Origin: Nematostella vectensis
Taxonomy: Eukaryota; Cnidaria; Anthozoa; Actiniaria; Edwardsiidae
Length of the DNA: 64,000 nt
Direction of reading: 5' to 3'
NCBI RefSeq assembly: GCF_932526225.1
Contig: NC_064043.1
Span: 13,328,085-13,392,084, forward strand
The notes under the pieces: model-generated
Told to the model about the DNA's origin: nothing
Database searches by the model: none
The model's input: only the letters and a program-made list of their open reading frames with translations
Part shown: in pieces, positions 22,172 to 36,100 of the stretch
Numbering within the stretch: position 1 is the first letter of the stretch
How the letters are laid out: each line of letters begins with the position of its first letter
Made by a program: the position numbers and the translations under genes

Positions 22172-22550
22172 GTCGCAACGGGTGGCCAAGTGTGTTAGCG
22201 CGTCGGCCTCTCACCGCTGTGGCCAAGGTTCGAATCCTGGCTCAAACTGGGGATTTTTCCGGGTTCCTGCCTTGGTTCGAATTTGTGTCACAAGTGAGTT
22301 GAAGTTATTCTCCCGTGTTTCCAGTCTTCTCGGATAAGGACACTAAACCGGAGGTCCCGTCTCTTCAAGCTGCACTACATTAACCTGAACCGAAGATACG
22401 TAAAAGAACCACTGGGGACGCAATAAACCCTCTGGCAGTGACCACCCCCAGTGACAGTGCTAAATAACCGAGGGCCATATGTTAGAAAACTGTATATTCG
22501 GTTAAATATGCTACCCTCGATAAACAAAGATTACAAACAAAGATTACACA
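22172..22550 (+). mobile_element. tRNA-Glu-derived SINE, copy 1
   Basis: The head resembles tRNA-Glu: GGTGGCCAAGTGTGTTAGCG (A box), an anticodon-arm segment CCTCTCACCGC and the B box GGTTCGAATCC. A body of about 270 bp follows (GTAAAAGAACCACTGGGGAC and CCGAGGGCCATATGT), then a short repeated tail of ACAAAGATTAC type. A second copy at 58302-58655 is nearly identical over most of its length, so the family has been active fairly recently. The head is not a functional tRNA gene because it lacks a paired acceptor stem. Confidence 0.9.
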
Positions 22551-22874
22551 CTAGAAAAGTTATGTTGACTGTTTTTGTTTTATTCGCACTAGCGACACTT
22601 GGTTTATTTTAAAAATGAGTACATCACGAGAATGCAATACATTTGAATTTACAATTTTTTCTTTGTCTAAAATATATATATGACAAAAATTATTAAATAG
22701 CATAATCAAAATGTGCCTTGTTTGCATCGATATAATTCCGGCGATACAAATTTATTTGTAATGTTATCATTCGCAAGTTATTAACTATATTTCTATAATT
22801 CGAATCTTTGACAATTTCATTGCAATTACTTAATTGCGTATGCTACTCGACACATACTTTTTTATTTTATATTA
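22551..22874 (-). terminator. 3' flank of the DOCK gene with candidate polyadenylation signals
   Basis: In minus-strand sense, AATAAA occurs at 22866-22861 (very close to the stop codon), 22756-22751 and 22584-22579. The 22756-22751 site gives the most usual short 3' untranslated region. Which one is used cannot be told from the sequence. Nothing else is recognised here. Confidence 0.35.
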
Positions 22875-25800
22875 TCAAGACTTCCTGCTCGGTCCCGGCG
22901 AACTCTCGGGAGACTTCGCAGAGTACGGCTTCGGCTTCGGTGGGGGCACGAGTGAATTGACTGACTGCCTCGAGGGCTTCGGCGGGCGTTCGGGGCCCAC
23001 AACGTGTCTCGGCTTGACGTCGGGCCGCTTCTCCGGTGTTGACGTCGTTTTTCTGGGTAAGGGAGTCGGGCGTGGGGATCTGACAGGAAGCGGAGGATTT
23101 GCTTCAACTGATCGAACAGTCGGGTTCGATGACGTCACGGTCGGACCTTCAGAAGTCATTGGTTTTCCTGATGATGTTGAAATAGTTGAAGACGACGATG
23201 ATACCACTTTACCGTTGACTGTCTTCACATGTTTTGTCGTCGTCGTTGATGAAGACGACCATGACGAACCTGTGATCGTGGAAGATCGAGACGGGAAGAA
23301 ATTATCAGGAGCACTAACTATGAAATTTTCCCAGCCCGAGAGACCTAGCGGCGGTGGAGGTGAGGACCAGAAATCCCCCGATGTGGGAGGCGAACGAGAT
23401 GCCTCAACGTCAGGGGTTTTCGATGAGATTTCACCAGAAGAACCCGAAGGCTTCGGCGGAAGTTCCGCGCCATCGGGGGACGAACGCTTTGGTATCTGCT
23501 CATCAGAGGAGAAATCTTTCTCTTCCGTTGGCACAGGGACCGAATCGTAACGGAATTTATCGCCTTGTGAAGTTGGCGTTGGGGAGATGCCGGCGGAGGA
23601 GGGAGTGAGCGTCCCCTCGGGTGACGCCAGCGAGGCGCGCGAGCCCGCACTCGTCATGGACGAGCGCGAAAACACGCTGTCAGCAATCGATATTGTGTCG
23701 GGCGATGCGACTTTGTCGTAGGGGTTTCGGCGCATGATGATTTCGCCGAAGTCCACGCTGGAGGAGTCGGAGGAGCCTCTGGAGACGGTGCTCGAGCGTT
23801 TTATGGGGAGGGGGATGGGGAAGCCGTAGTCGTCGGCGTCTGGATCCGTCTGGAACACAAACAAGAGCGTTTAGTGAGATTTCTACATAAATATTTCTGA
23901 ACCAAAACAAAATCTGTAGTTACAAATGATGCTTTAAGAGCAGCCTCTGACAGCCGCCATTTTGTCATCATAGCAAAATACCAAGTGTGAGAAAGTATCC
24001 ATTTCCATCAACTGATTTGCGGAAGCTGTTGCGATATTTTTTATTTAATTTTGTGAGTAAAATATTGAAATTCAGATGGTTATTTCGAGATTTTAATGTG
24101 CATAGCAATATCAGATGAAAACAAAGGTGTGACTGACAAAATTTTGTTTCTGTTTTCTGTTTTGTATAAAGGATTTTTCTCCAAGACCGTAATACAAACT
24201 CTCTTGTGAAATCGCTCTTTGGGTCCGAAAGAGCCCAGTCCCTCACGGCATTTCTTAAACTCTGAACTGCACATCTTTTGACACAATCAAACTTTTTTCA
24301 GGTTTTCCACGTTTGCTATGAACCTTTCCTTCTGCCGGAAAAGTAACGAGTTCTTCATGGGCTGGGCATGTCCTCGAGTAAGAGCAAACATTAACCCTCT
24401 GAGCATCTTACCTTCTCCTCCCTCCTTTCCTCTCCAAAGTTCACGCTATCTCTTGCTTTGGTTGGTAACGGTGGAGGGGTACCCTCGGGACTTGCAGGAC
24501 TCGCAGGCGCGTCCACCCCGTCCATGGGTGGAGTAGAGATGGGGCCGATTATCATAGAGCGTCTGGGAGGCAGGGGTGGCGGGATGTAAGACTCGTCGAT
24601 ATCGGTGGTTAGGAGAGAGCTACCTGATCGCTCTTTCCTGGTCGTAGGCGAATTGCTGTGAACAATAAATCAATATTGATTTATTGTTAGGCATAGTACA
24701 AATGGCGCAAGGAATAATTTAAGTTTCTAAGCAAGAAACCCTCTTCTATTGAAGACAAGCCATCGAAAGCGAAGTCAACAGTCAACTAACGCGAACAAGC
24801 CAATAAACAGCGGATTACCTTCTTTCCGAGTATCGGATCTTACCAGCCGGCGGTCACGTGATCCGAACTAGCCAATAAATAGCGAATAACCTTCTGTCCG
24901 CGTATCGGTTCTTACCAGCCGGCGGTCACGTGACGAGAACCAGCCAATAAATAGCAGATTACCTTCTGTCCGCGTATCGGTTCTTACCAGCCGGCAGTCA
25001 CGTGACGCGATCAAGCCAATAAATAGCAGATTACCTTCTTTCCGCGTATCGGATCATGCCAGCCGGCGAAGAGCTCCTGTTATCCTTCTTACGCTGCGCG
25101 ACAACAGACGGCGAGCCGAGCGAGGACTGTGCCGAGATCCTGTCAGCGACGGGGTCCGAGGGAGGGCGGACCAGCACCAGCCTGTCCACAGACGGGTCGG
25201 ACGGCGGACGGCCCTCCTTGTCCGGGATGGGCGGGGCGCTCTCGTCCTCTTCTCTCAAGGCGCTCAGCGATGACATGCTGCTGCTGAGTGACGTCATGGA
25301 GCTGTTTAACGTGGAGGTGGAGCCCATTACGGGGGACTGGGGAGAGGTAGATAAGTCACGTGAAAATCAATACCTTACCAAATCTTCAATAGCTCGAAAC
25401 TGACTCAAAGCAATTTCTGTTTAGCTTCAATCACTCTTCTGTATGTTTAAACATTAATTACTTGAACCTCCTTAAAAAAGGCGAAATTGCACCTTAACAT
25501 TCGATATCATAATTCATTTACGACAACAATATTTAATTTATAAATTGGAATCCAACTCATGACTTCGAATTTTTAGGAGTTATATGATTGAAATCGTGAT
25601 TTCCCTGAAGGTCGAGTCATTGCATGTGATCTGTGATATGACTCGAAATATTGAGTCCCCTGAAGGTCGAGTTATTGAGGTTGATCTGTTATATGACTCG
25701 AAATCATGATTTCCCTTAAGGTCGAGTTATTGCATATGATCTGTGATATGATTCGAAATCCTGATTTCCCTAAAGGTCGCGTTATTGCGTGTGATCTGTT

Positions 25801-27108
25801 ATATGACTCGAAATCATAATTTCCCTAAAGGTCGAGTTATTGCACGTGTCTCGAAATCATGATCTCTTTGAAGGTCGAGTAATTAGGAGTAAGGTTTGGC
25901 ACGAGCAAGTAATGCAGTCGTGAGTGGACTAGGATCTAGCCACGGAGAAACCCACCTTATTGGAGTCGTACCACAAGCTGTGCCGAGAGTCACGTGATTC
26001 CCGTGAGTCACGCAAGTCCGGATGTTCGCCTGCTACACTAGCCGTGGGACGACGGGCGAGGCTTGGACTAGGCCTGCACAAGGGAACACAGTACAGTCAC
26101 GCAAAGCGATGGTCACGCAAAGACAAAACGATAATAAAAGAGAGGCAATCTTCACACACACACGGACACACTCTTGCAAACATGTCACGCACACACTTGC
26201 CAACATGTCACGCACACAGTTGCCAACATGTCACGCACACACTTGCCAACATGTCACGCACACAGTTGCCAACATGTCACGCACACACTTGCCAACATGT
26301 CACGCACACACTTGCCAACATGTCACGCACACAGTTGCCATCATGTCACGCACACACTTGCAAACATGTCACGCACACACTTGTCAACATATCACGCACA
26401 CAGTTGTGAACATGTCACGCACACAGTTTCCAACATGTCACGCACACAGTTTCCAACATGTCACGCACCCAGTTTCCAACTTGTCATACACTCAGTTTCC
26501 AACATGTCACGCACCCAGTTTCCAACTTGTCATACACTCAGTTTCCAACATGTCACGCACCCAGTTTCCAACTTGTCATACACTCAGTTTCCAACATGTC
26601 ACGCACACACTTGCCAACAAGTCTAGCAAACAGTTTCTTACAAGTCGCGCACTCAGTTTCCAACATGTCACGCACACACTTGCCAACATGTCACAAACAC
26701 ACTTACCAACATGTCACGCACACAGTTGCCAACATGTCACCCACACAGCTACCAGCCTGTCACGCACAAAGTTGCCAACATGTCATGCACACAGTTGCCA
26801 ACATGTCACGCACACAGTTGCCAACTTGTCATACACTCAGTTTCCAACATGTCACGCACACAGTTGCCAACATGTCACGCAAACAGTTGCCAACATGTCA
26901 CGCAAACAGTTTCTTACATGTCACGCACTCAGTTGCCAACATGTCACGCACACAGTTGCCAGCATGTCACGCAAACTGTTGTCACGCTAACATGCTTATC
27001 AACATTTGTTAAATTTTTGAGTGAATTCTGACGGATTATATACTTCTTAGTTTGGAGACTCAGCTTTCTGTCTTTGGGCTTCGCAGGCGAAGGCTCCGGC
27101 GTTAGAAC
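22875..27108 (-). CDS. DOCK: DOCK exons 37-41: proline- and serine-rich C-terminal tail
   Basis: The tail of about 555 residues is low in structure and rich in Pro and Ser. Exon 27044-27108 ([19 protein letters not shown]) and exon 25956-26037 ([19 protein letters not shown]) were found by splice sites and consistent phase and are less certain. Exon 25035-25336 has a Ser-rich block ([20 protein letters not shown]). Exon 24412-24655 has SH3-ligand motifs [10 protein letters not shown] and PPPLPTK (24457-24477); the latter fits the Crk-type PxLPxK pattern. The last exon ends at 22875 and has more proline motifs ([28 protein letters not shown]). DOCK1-class tails bind Crk SH3 domains; the same role here is inferred. 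Confidence 0.82.
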
Positions 27109-30100
27109 CTGGTGGTATAAAGTGTAGTATTGAGTCTCAAAACAGTAAGTGATGATAACGACTAAAGCTCAAAACAATAAAAGAGATAAAGCCAAACTCC
27201 TTTTGATGCATACGCCGATTGATTCGTGTAGATTACTTCAAACGTTGACAATTTTTGCGTACAAAAATTTTGCACACTGCCACGAATTTTCGCACGATTT
27301 TATTATTTGTGTATCTTATTTTAACGCTATAAGAAAAAAAAAGTATATTACCATAGGTGCTGTTACCTACAGTTCTTCAGGGGGTATATCCCGTGGTAGT
27401 ATTGGGTGAGGTTATCTGCGGCTCTTCAGGGGGTATACCCCGTGGGAGTATGGGTGCGGTAACCTAGGGTTCTTCAGGGGGTATACCCCGTAGTAGTATG
27501 GGTGGGGTTACCTGCGGCTCTTCAGGGGGTATACCCCGTAGTAGTATGGGTGCGGTAACCTAGGGTTCTTAAGGGGTTATACCCCATAGTAGTATGGGTG
27601 CGGTTACCTGTTATTCTTCAGAGGGTATACCCCGTAGTAGTATGGGTGCGGTAACCTAGGGTTCTTCAGGGGGTATACTCCGTAGTAGTATGGGTGCGGT
27701 TAGCTGCGGCTCTTCAGGGGGTATACCCCGTAGTAGTATGGGTGCGGTTACCTGCGGCTCTTCAGGGGGTATACCCCGTGGTAGTGTGGGTGCGGTTACC
27801 TGGGGTTCTTCAGGGGGTATACCCCGTAGTAGTATAGGTGCGGTTACCTGCGGCTCTTCAGGGGGTATACCCCGTGGGAGTATGAGTGCGGTTACCTGAG
27901 GCTCTTCAGGGGTTACACCCCGTAGTAGTATGGGTGTGCTTACCAGCGGCTCTTCAGGGGGTATACCCAGTGGTAGTATGGGTGCGGTTACCTGCGGCTC
28001 TTCAGGGGGTATACCCCGTGGGAGTATGAGTGCGGTTACCTGAGGTTCTTCAGGGGTTACACCCCGTAGTAGTATGGGTGCGGTTACCAGCGGCTCTTCA
28101 GGGGGTATACCCCGTGGTAGTATGGGTGCGGTTACCTGGGGTTCTTCAGGGGGTATACCCAGTAGTAGCATGGGTGCGGTTACCTGGGGTTCTTCAGGGG
28201 GTATATACTCCTCTCCCGTGACGTCAGCACGCATCTTGGCGAACATGTGTGTCATTTTGTGGTGGAACGGCATCAGGTCTTTGGTGGCCTGACGTTGATG
28301 GAGCGCTAGACCTTCCTCTAGGATGGGGATCTGCGGTCATATACAATACAATTTTGGATAACTTCCAACAGAAAATCTAGCAATTTCTTTGAATGAGCGT
28401 CAAATAGCTTGTACCAGGAAAGGGAAGGCAGCGGCAATAGTTTTTGTGTCTTGAAATGTAAACATGCCAGTATCCATGTGCAGTGTTCCCACTCGACGCT
28501 TTTAAAATTGATCTTGGATTTTCCCAAAATCACTGTTTTCTGCATTCCTGTGTACTCTTCAACAGTATCAATTTTTTAAATTAAAATTTGAACATTAATC
28601 CAAAGCAATATCCTAAAACTATGTAAAATCATGGAAATTATCTAGGTACATGATTTTTGGCAGGGCGCTGCTTGAACTGTAGAATTAGAATCCGATTTAA
28701 GGACTGAGGTGAGGGATAAGAATTCGGAGACACGAAAGTTGTTAAAGTTTGAGATGCGCGCAATATTTACCTGGTCTTTGATGGCCTCATCCAGCATTTC
28801 CACATACTTCTCATCGGCGGGGTTGGACAGGATGTAGCCCGGGGCGAAGAAGATGTTTGTGTATTTGTCCGTCCCGCCCATGACGGCGGCATCGATGACC
28901 CCATTCAGTATCATGCTCAGGGGGTTGATACTGAGTGACGGGTCCGCCGTATGGCGCGCGATAAGGCTCCGTAGGTCGGCATTCTTGTTCTGTACAGTCT
29001 CCACGGCGTTACGGATCGGGCTGATTTCCTCCTGTAAGCGGATCAATGCTCAGCTTTATGTAGATCGCTAGCTGGATTAGGCTCGCTAACAGATGTTGGG
29101 GATACAGCGTGGCTTACGCTTGGTTTAATAAGTGTGCACTCTGAGAATCCATGGGCCGTAACCCGCGCAACACCATTGCTAAGGTATACAGGCCCAGTTC
29201 CCATGTGTGTGTGATAGATACGTTCTTTGGTACGTAGCATTTACCTTTGTAGTGGATATGACAGGAAACCATTTGAGAATACCGGGCAACGGCGAGGCGA
29301 TAGTGATGGAAGTACGCTCCAGCCAAAGGCTCTGACAAATTATAACGTCAAACACTGGTTATCAAAAAGATCTACAGTTTCAGCATCATCGAAAGGCTTA
29401 TAAATTGACGTTGTGAATACGTTGTGTGGGATAGAGGAAAGGGGTGTGTGCGACAGAGGAAACGGGTGTGTGCGACAGAGGAAAGGGATGTGGCGACAGA
29501 GGAAAGGAGTGTGGGCCACTGAGGAAACGGGTGTGGGCCACAGAGGATAGGGGTGTGGGTGACAGAGGAAAGGGGTGTGGGCCACAGAGGAAAGGGGTGT
29601 GTGCGACAGAGGAAAGCAGTGTGGGCCACAGAGGAAAGGGTATATAGTTTTGCTGCTTCTTACCGCGAACTCGTTTGACTTGTCCTTAACTCCTTTGTGA
29701 AATGGACGATCGAAAGTGAACCGCTGAACGTGGTTCACCTTGTAATAACTGAAATTAACAATGACAATTAATGGTTTGCTCCGGAACACACAACACCGAA
29801 GGGCTGATCAATGCGAGTCAGCCAGCTGGATAGATAAAACAATGTAGTTCAAAATCTGAGTAATTTCCACCTGGTAATCCTCTCATCGACATCGCGGCCC
29901 ATGAAGCGGTCTTCATGATCAGACAGGGGCAAGAGACGGCAGGTTTGCATGTCTAGTGGCGAGTCAAGAAAGCAGGCAGACAATTAGGTCGGCTTATGGT
30001 GCGCAGGTAAAGATATCATATGCGAAATGCATATGTTTTGGCAAATCGTCTTAAAATAAGACCGCTTTTGGACCGCGTTCAAGGAATGCGCAAGCCCTAT

Positions 30101-33100
30101 ACTAAACGCCTGATAAAAAGAGAATGAATTATAGAAAGGATACATTGGCCAGGAGACTCTAGAATGTCGGCTTCTGGATCCGTCAGCTTGTCCATCATCT
30201 GCAAAACACAATGAAAGGTGAACTAACCAATCAAAAACGCCTCTCAGAAGAACCAATTAGGACAGACCTGGGCATCCGGGAATTGCGCTTGCATCCTCCG
30301 ATTGAAGTCACCCATCTTCTCGTATTCAAGTCCTCGGTACACAAATGACTTGTTCTGTTAATCAGATCAATCAGAAAATGAGCCGATTGAAACACAATGG
30401 TATCCAAAGGTTTACATGGCCACAAATGCCCGTGCCATCAACCACTCCGCCAATTATCAAATCTGGCCTGGGCGCGAGACGGTTTTGCCACCAACGTAAG
30501 CCAGTGAAGTAAAGGGAATAGATAATCTATGAATTAGGGAATCGGTGGTTTTAATATGTTATCACACCTTACCCTAATCGAGGTCGGGAATCCTTTGCCG
30601 AAGAGTCCCACGCGGAAATACTCGGGCTCAGGCCGCAGCTTGCTCATGATATTGTCGTAAAACTTCGCCTCTGATCTCTGTAAAACGAGGACGAACATTA
30701 AAGGACAAAATGTCAAGCTGTTTTTGACGAATACAAGACAAATCAGGGTCCTACCAAACTATTATATCCCTTAACCACCGAACTATGGAGCTATGACACA
30801 AGACACACGAGTGTGTAGTGCTGGACATACCAGAATCTCACTGAGTCTAACGAAGTCATAAAGCTCGTTTTCGTAGAGCTCTGCCAGCTCCTTGCACAGT
30901 GCAATCCCCTTCTCCCAGCACTAGAAAAGAGAGATTTATGTCAATACAACTTACCGTGCAATAGACAGGGGGTGTCGACAAAGGGGATGGAGTGGGGGGT
31001 GTTAATTGTAATGGCGGGAGGGGGGTGGAGTAGGGGTGTTAATTGTAATGGCGGGAGGGGGTGGAGTGGGGGTGTTAATTGTAATGGCGGGAGGGGGTGG
31101 AGTGGGGGTGTTACTTGTAATGGAGGTAGGGGGTGGAGTGGGGGTGTTAATTGTAATGGGGGAGGGGGGATAGAGTTAACAATCAGTGTACATGTTTACA
31201 GAATGATAAAAAATCGGGCGTGCAAAACAAGTATGCATGTTCTTATTTGTTCAGGTCTGATTCGATTAGCCTCAGAGGACCATCAAAGCCCATCATATAA
31301 AGGATTGTATTGTTTTATTTGTTGACCTATAAAGTTTCGAGCCAAGAAAACCTGGGTCTCGTACAAATCGTGTAGGGCTGGAAACAATACCTTGCCCTTG
31401 TCAAAGAACTTGATGGAGTCCAAGTAGAGTTTCTCCTTCAGTTGCCTCTCGGTGATCGACGTCTTGGACGCGTCTATCGGCCTGTCAGCCCACTGCACAA
31501 AGATTCAACGACAAGCACAAAGATTCAACGACAAGCACAAAGATTCGACTGCAAACACAAAGATTCAACGACAAGCACAAAGATGTAACGACAAGCACAA
31601 AGATTCAACGACAAGCACAAAGATTCAACGACAAGCACAAAGATTTAACGACAAGCACAAAGATTCAACGACAAGCACAAAGATGTAACGACAAGCACAA
31701 AGATTCAGTGACAAGCACAAAGATGTAACGACAAGCACAAAGATACAACGACAAGCACAAAGATACAACGACAAGCACAAAGATACAACGACAAGCACAA
31801 AGATCCAACGACAAGCACAAAGATACAACGACAAGCACAAAGATTCAACGACAAGCACAAAGATTCAACGACAAGCACAAAGATTCAACGACAAGCACAA
31901 AGATTCAACGACAAGCACAAAGATCCAACGACAAGCACAAAGATTCAACGACAAGCACAAAGATTCAACGACAAGCACAAAGATCCAACGACAAGCACAA
32001 AGATCCAACGACAAGCACAAAGATACAACGACAAGCACAAAGATTCAACGACAAGCACAAAGATTCAACGACAAGCACAAAGATACAACGACAAGCACAA
32101 AGATTCGACTGCAAGCACAAAGATTCAACGACAAGCACAAAGATCCAACGACAAGCACAAAGATTCAACGACAAGCACAAAGATTCAACGACAAGCACAA
32201 AGATTCAACGACAAGCACAAAGATTCAACGACAAGCACAAAGATTCAACGACAAGCACAAAGATTTAACGACAAGCACAAAGATTCAACGACAAGCACAA
32301 AGATTCGACTGCAAACACAAAGATTCGACTGCAAACACAAAGATGTAACGACAAGCACAAAGATTCAACGACAAGCACAAAGATTCAACGACAAGCACAA
32401 AGATTTAACGACAAGCACAAAGATCCAACGACAAGCACAAAGATTCAACGACAAGCACAAAGATTCAACGACAAGCACAAAGATTCAACGACAAGCACAA
32501 AGATTCAACGACAAGCACAAAGATTCAACGACAAGCACAAAGATTCAACGACAAGCACAAAGATTCAACGACAAGCACAAAGATTCAACGACAAGCACAA
32601 AGATTCAACGACAAGCACAAAGATTCAACGACAAGCACAAAGATTCAACGACAAGCACAAAGATTCAACGACAAGCACAAAGATTCAACGACAAGCACAA
32701 AGATTTAACGACAAGCACAAAGATTCGACTGCAAGCACAAAGATTCGACTGCAAACACAAAGATTCGACTGCAAACACAAAGATTCAACGACAAGCACAA
32801 AGATTCAACGACAAGCACAAAGATTCAACGACAAGCACAAAGATTCAACGACAAGCACAAAGATTTAACGACAAGCACAAAGATCCAACGACAAGCACAA
32901 AGATTCAACGACAAGCACAAAGATTCAACGACAAGCACAAAGATTCAACGACAAGCACAAAGATTCAACGACAAGCACAAAGATTCAACGACAAGCACAA
33001 AGATTCAACGACAAGCACAAAGATTTAACGACAAGCACAAAGATTCAACGACAAGCACAAAGATTTAACGACAAACACAAAGATACAACGACAAGCACAA

Positions 33101-36100
33101 AGATACAACGACAAGCACAAAGATTCAACGACAAGCACAAAGATACAACGACAAGCACAAAGATACAACGACAAGCACAAAGATTCAACGACAAGCACAA
33201 AGATACAACGACAAGCACAAAGATACAACGACAAGCACAAAGATACAACGACAAGCACAAAGATCCAACGACAAGCACAAAGATACAACGACAAGCACAA
33301 AGATTCAACGACAAGCACAAAGATTCAACGACAAGCACAAAGATACAATGACAAACACAAAGATTCAACGACAAGCACAAAGATTCAACGACAAGCACAA
33401 AGATTCAACGACAAGCACAAAGATTCAACGACAAGCACAAAGATACAATGACAAACACAAAGATTCAACGACAAGCACAAAGATGTAACGACAAGCACAA
33501 AGATTCAGTGACAAGCACAAAGATTCAACGACAAGCACAAAGATACAACGACAAGCACAAAGATTCAACGACAAGCACAAAGATTCAACGACAAGCACAA
33601 AGATCCAACGACAAGCACAAAGATCCAACGACAAGCACAAAGATCCAACGACAAGCACAAAGATTCAACGACAAGCACAAAGATTCAACGACAAGCACAA
33701 AGATACAACGACAAACACAAAGATTCAACGACAAGCACAAAGATTCAACGACAAGCACAAAGATACAATGACAAACACAAAGATTCAACGACAAGCACAA
33801 AGATTCAACGACAAGCACAAAGATTCAACGACAAGCACAAAGATTCAACGACAAGCACAAAGATACAATGACAAACACAAAGATTCAACGACAAGCACAA
33901 AGATGTAACGACAAGCACAAAGATTCAGTGACAAGCACAAAGATTCAACGACAAGCACAAAGATACAACGACAAGCACAAAGATTCAACGACAAGCACAA
34001 AGATTCAACGACAAGCACAAAGATCCAACGACAAGCACAAAGATCCAACGACAAGCACAAAGATCCAACGACAAGCACAAAGATTCAACGACAAGCACAA
34101 AGATTCAACGACAAGCACAAAGATACAACGACAAGCACAAAGATACAACGACAAGCACAAAGATTCAACGACAAGCACAAAGATACAACGACAAGCACAA
34201 AGATACAACGACAAGCACAAAGATACAACGACAAGCACAAAGATCCAACGACAAGCACAAAGATACAACGACAAGCACAAAGATTCAACGACAAGCACAA
34301 AGATTCAACGACAAGCACAAAGATACAATGACAAACACAAAGATTCAACGACAAGCACAAAGATTCAACGACAAGCACAAAGATTCAACGACAAGCACAA
34401 AGATTCAACGACAAGCACAAAGATACAATGACAAACACAAAGATTCAACGACAAGCACAAAGATGTAACGACAAGCACAAAGATTCAGTGACAAGCACAA
34501 AGATTCAACGACAAGCACAAAGATACAACGACAAGCACAAAGATTCAACGACAAGCACAAAGATTCAACGACAAGCACAAAGATCCAACGACAAGCACAA
34601 AGATCCAACGACAAGCACAAAGATCCAACGACAAGCACAAAGATTCAACGACAAGCACAAAGATTCAACGACAAGCACAAAGATACAACGACAAACACAA
34701 AGATTCAACGACAAGCACAAAGATTTAACGACAAGCACAAAGATTCAACGACAAGCACAAAGATTCAACGACAAGCACAAAGATTTAACGACAAGCACAA
34801 AGATTTAACGACAAGCACAAAGATTCAACGACAAGCACAAAGATGTAACGACAAGCACAAAGATTCAGTGACAAGCACAAAGATACAACGACAAGCACAA
34901 AGATACAACGACAAGCACAAAGATACAATGACAAACACAAAGATTCAACGACAAGCACAAAGATTCAACGACAAGCACAAAGATTCAACGACAAGCACAA
35001 AGATTCAACGACAAGCACAAAGATCCAACGACAAGCACAAAGATTCAACGACAAGCACAAAGATCCAACGACAAGCACAAAGATCCAACGACAAGCACAA
35101 AGATCCAACGACAAGCACAAAGATTCAACGACAAGCACAAAGATTCGACTGCAAGCACAAAGATTCAACGACAAGCACAAAGATCCAACGACAAGCACAA
35201 AGATTCAACGACAAGCACAAAGATTCAACGACAAGCACAAAGATTCAACGACAAGCACAAAGATTCAACGACAAGCACAAAGATTCAACGACAAGCACAA
35301 AGATTCAACGACAAGCACAAAGATTTAACGACAAGCACAAAGATTCAACGACAAGCACAAAGATGTAACGACAAGCACAAAGATTCAGTGACAAGCACAA
35401 AGATACAACGACAAGCACAAAGATACAACGACAAGCACAAAGATACAATGACAAACACAAAGATTCAACGACAAGCACAAAGATTCAACGACAAGCACAA
35501 AGATTCAACGACAAGCACAAAGATTCAACGACAAGCACAAAGATTTAACGACAAGCACAAAGATTCAACGACAAGCACAAAGATGTAACGACAAGCACAA
35601 AGATTCAGTGACAAGCACAAAGATGTAACGACAAGCACAAAGATACAACGACAAGCACAAAGATACAACGACAAGCACAAAGATACAACGACAAGCACAA
35701 AGATCCAACGACAAGCACAAAGATACAACGACAAGCACAAAGATTCAACGACAAGCACAAAGATTCAACGACAAGCACAAAGATTCAACGACAAGCACAA
35801 AGATTCAACGACAAGCACAAAGATCCAACGACAAGCACAAAGATTCAACGACAAGCACAAAGATTCAACGACAAGCACAAAGATCCAACGACAAGCACAA
35901 AGATCCAACGACAAGCACAAAGATACAACGACAAGCACAAAGATTCGACTGCAAGCACAAAGATTCGACTGCAAGCACAAAGATTCGACTGCAAGCACAA
36001 AGATCCAACGACAAGCACAAAGATCCAACGACAAGCACAAAGATTCAACGACAAGCACAAAGATTCAACGACAAACACAAAGATTCAACGACAAGCACAA

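Noticed and set aside
22834-23550. 238-codon plus-strand frame
   Set aside because: It is the shadow of the last DOCK exon on the opposite strand; the minus-strand reading has the proline-rich tail, a fitting acceptor and a consistent phase.
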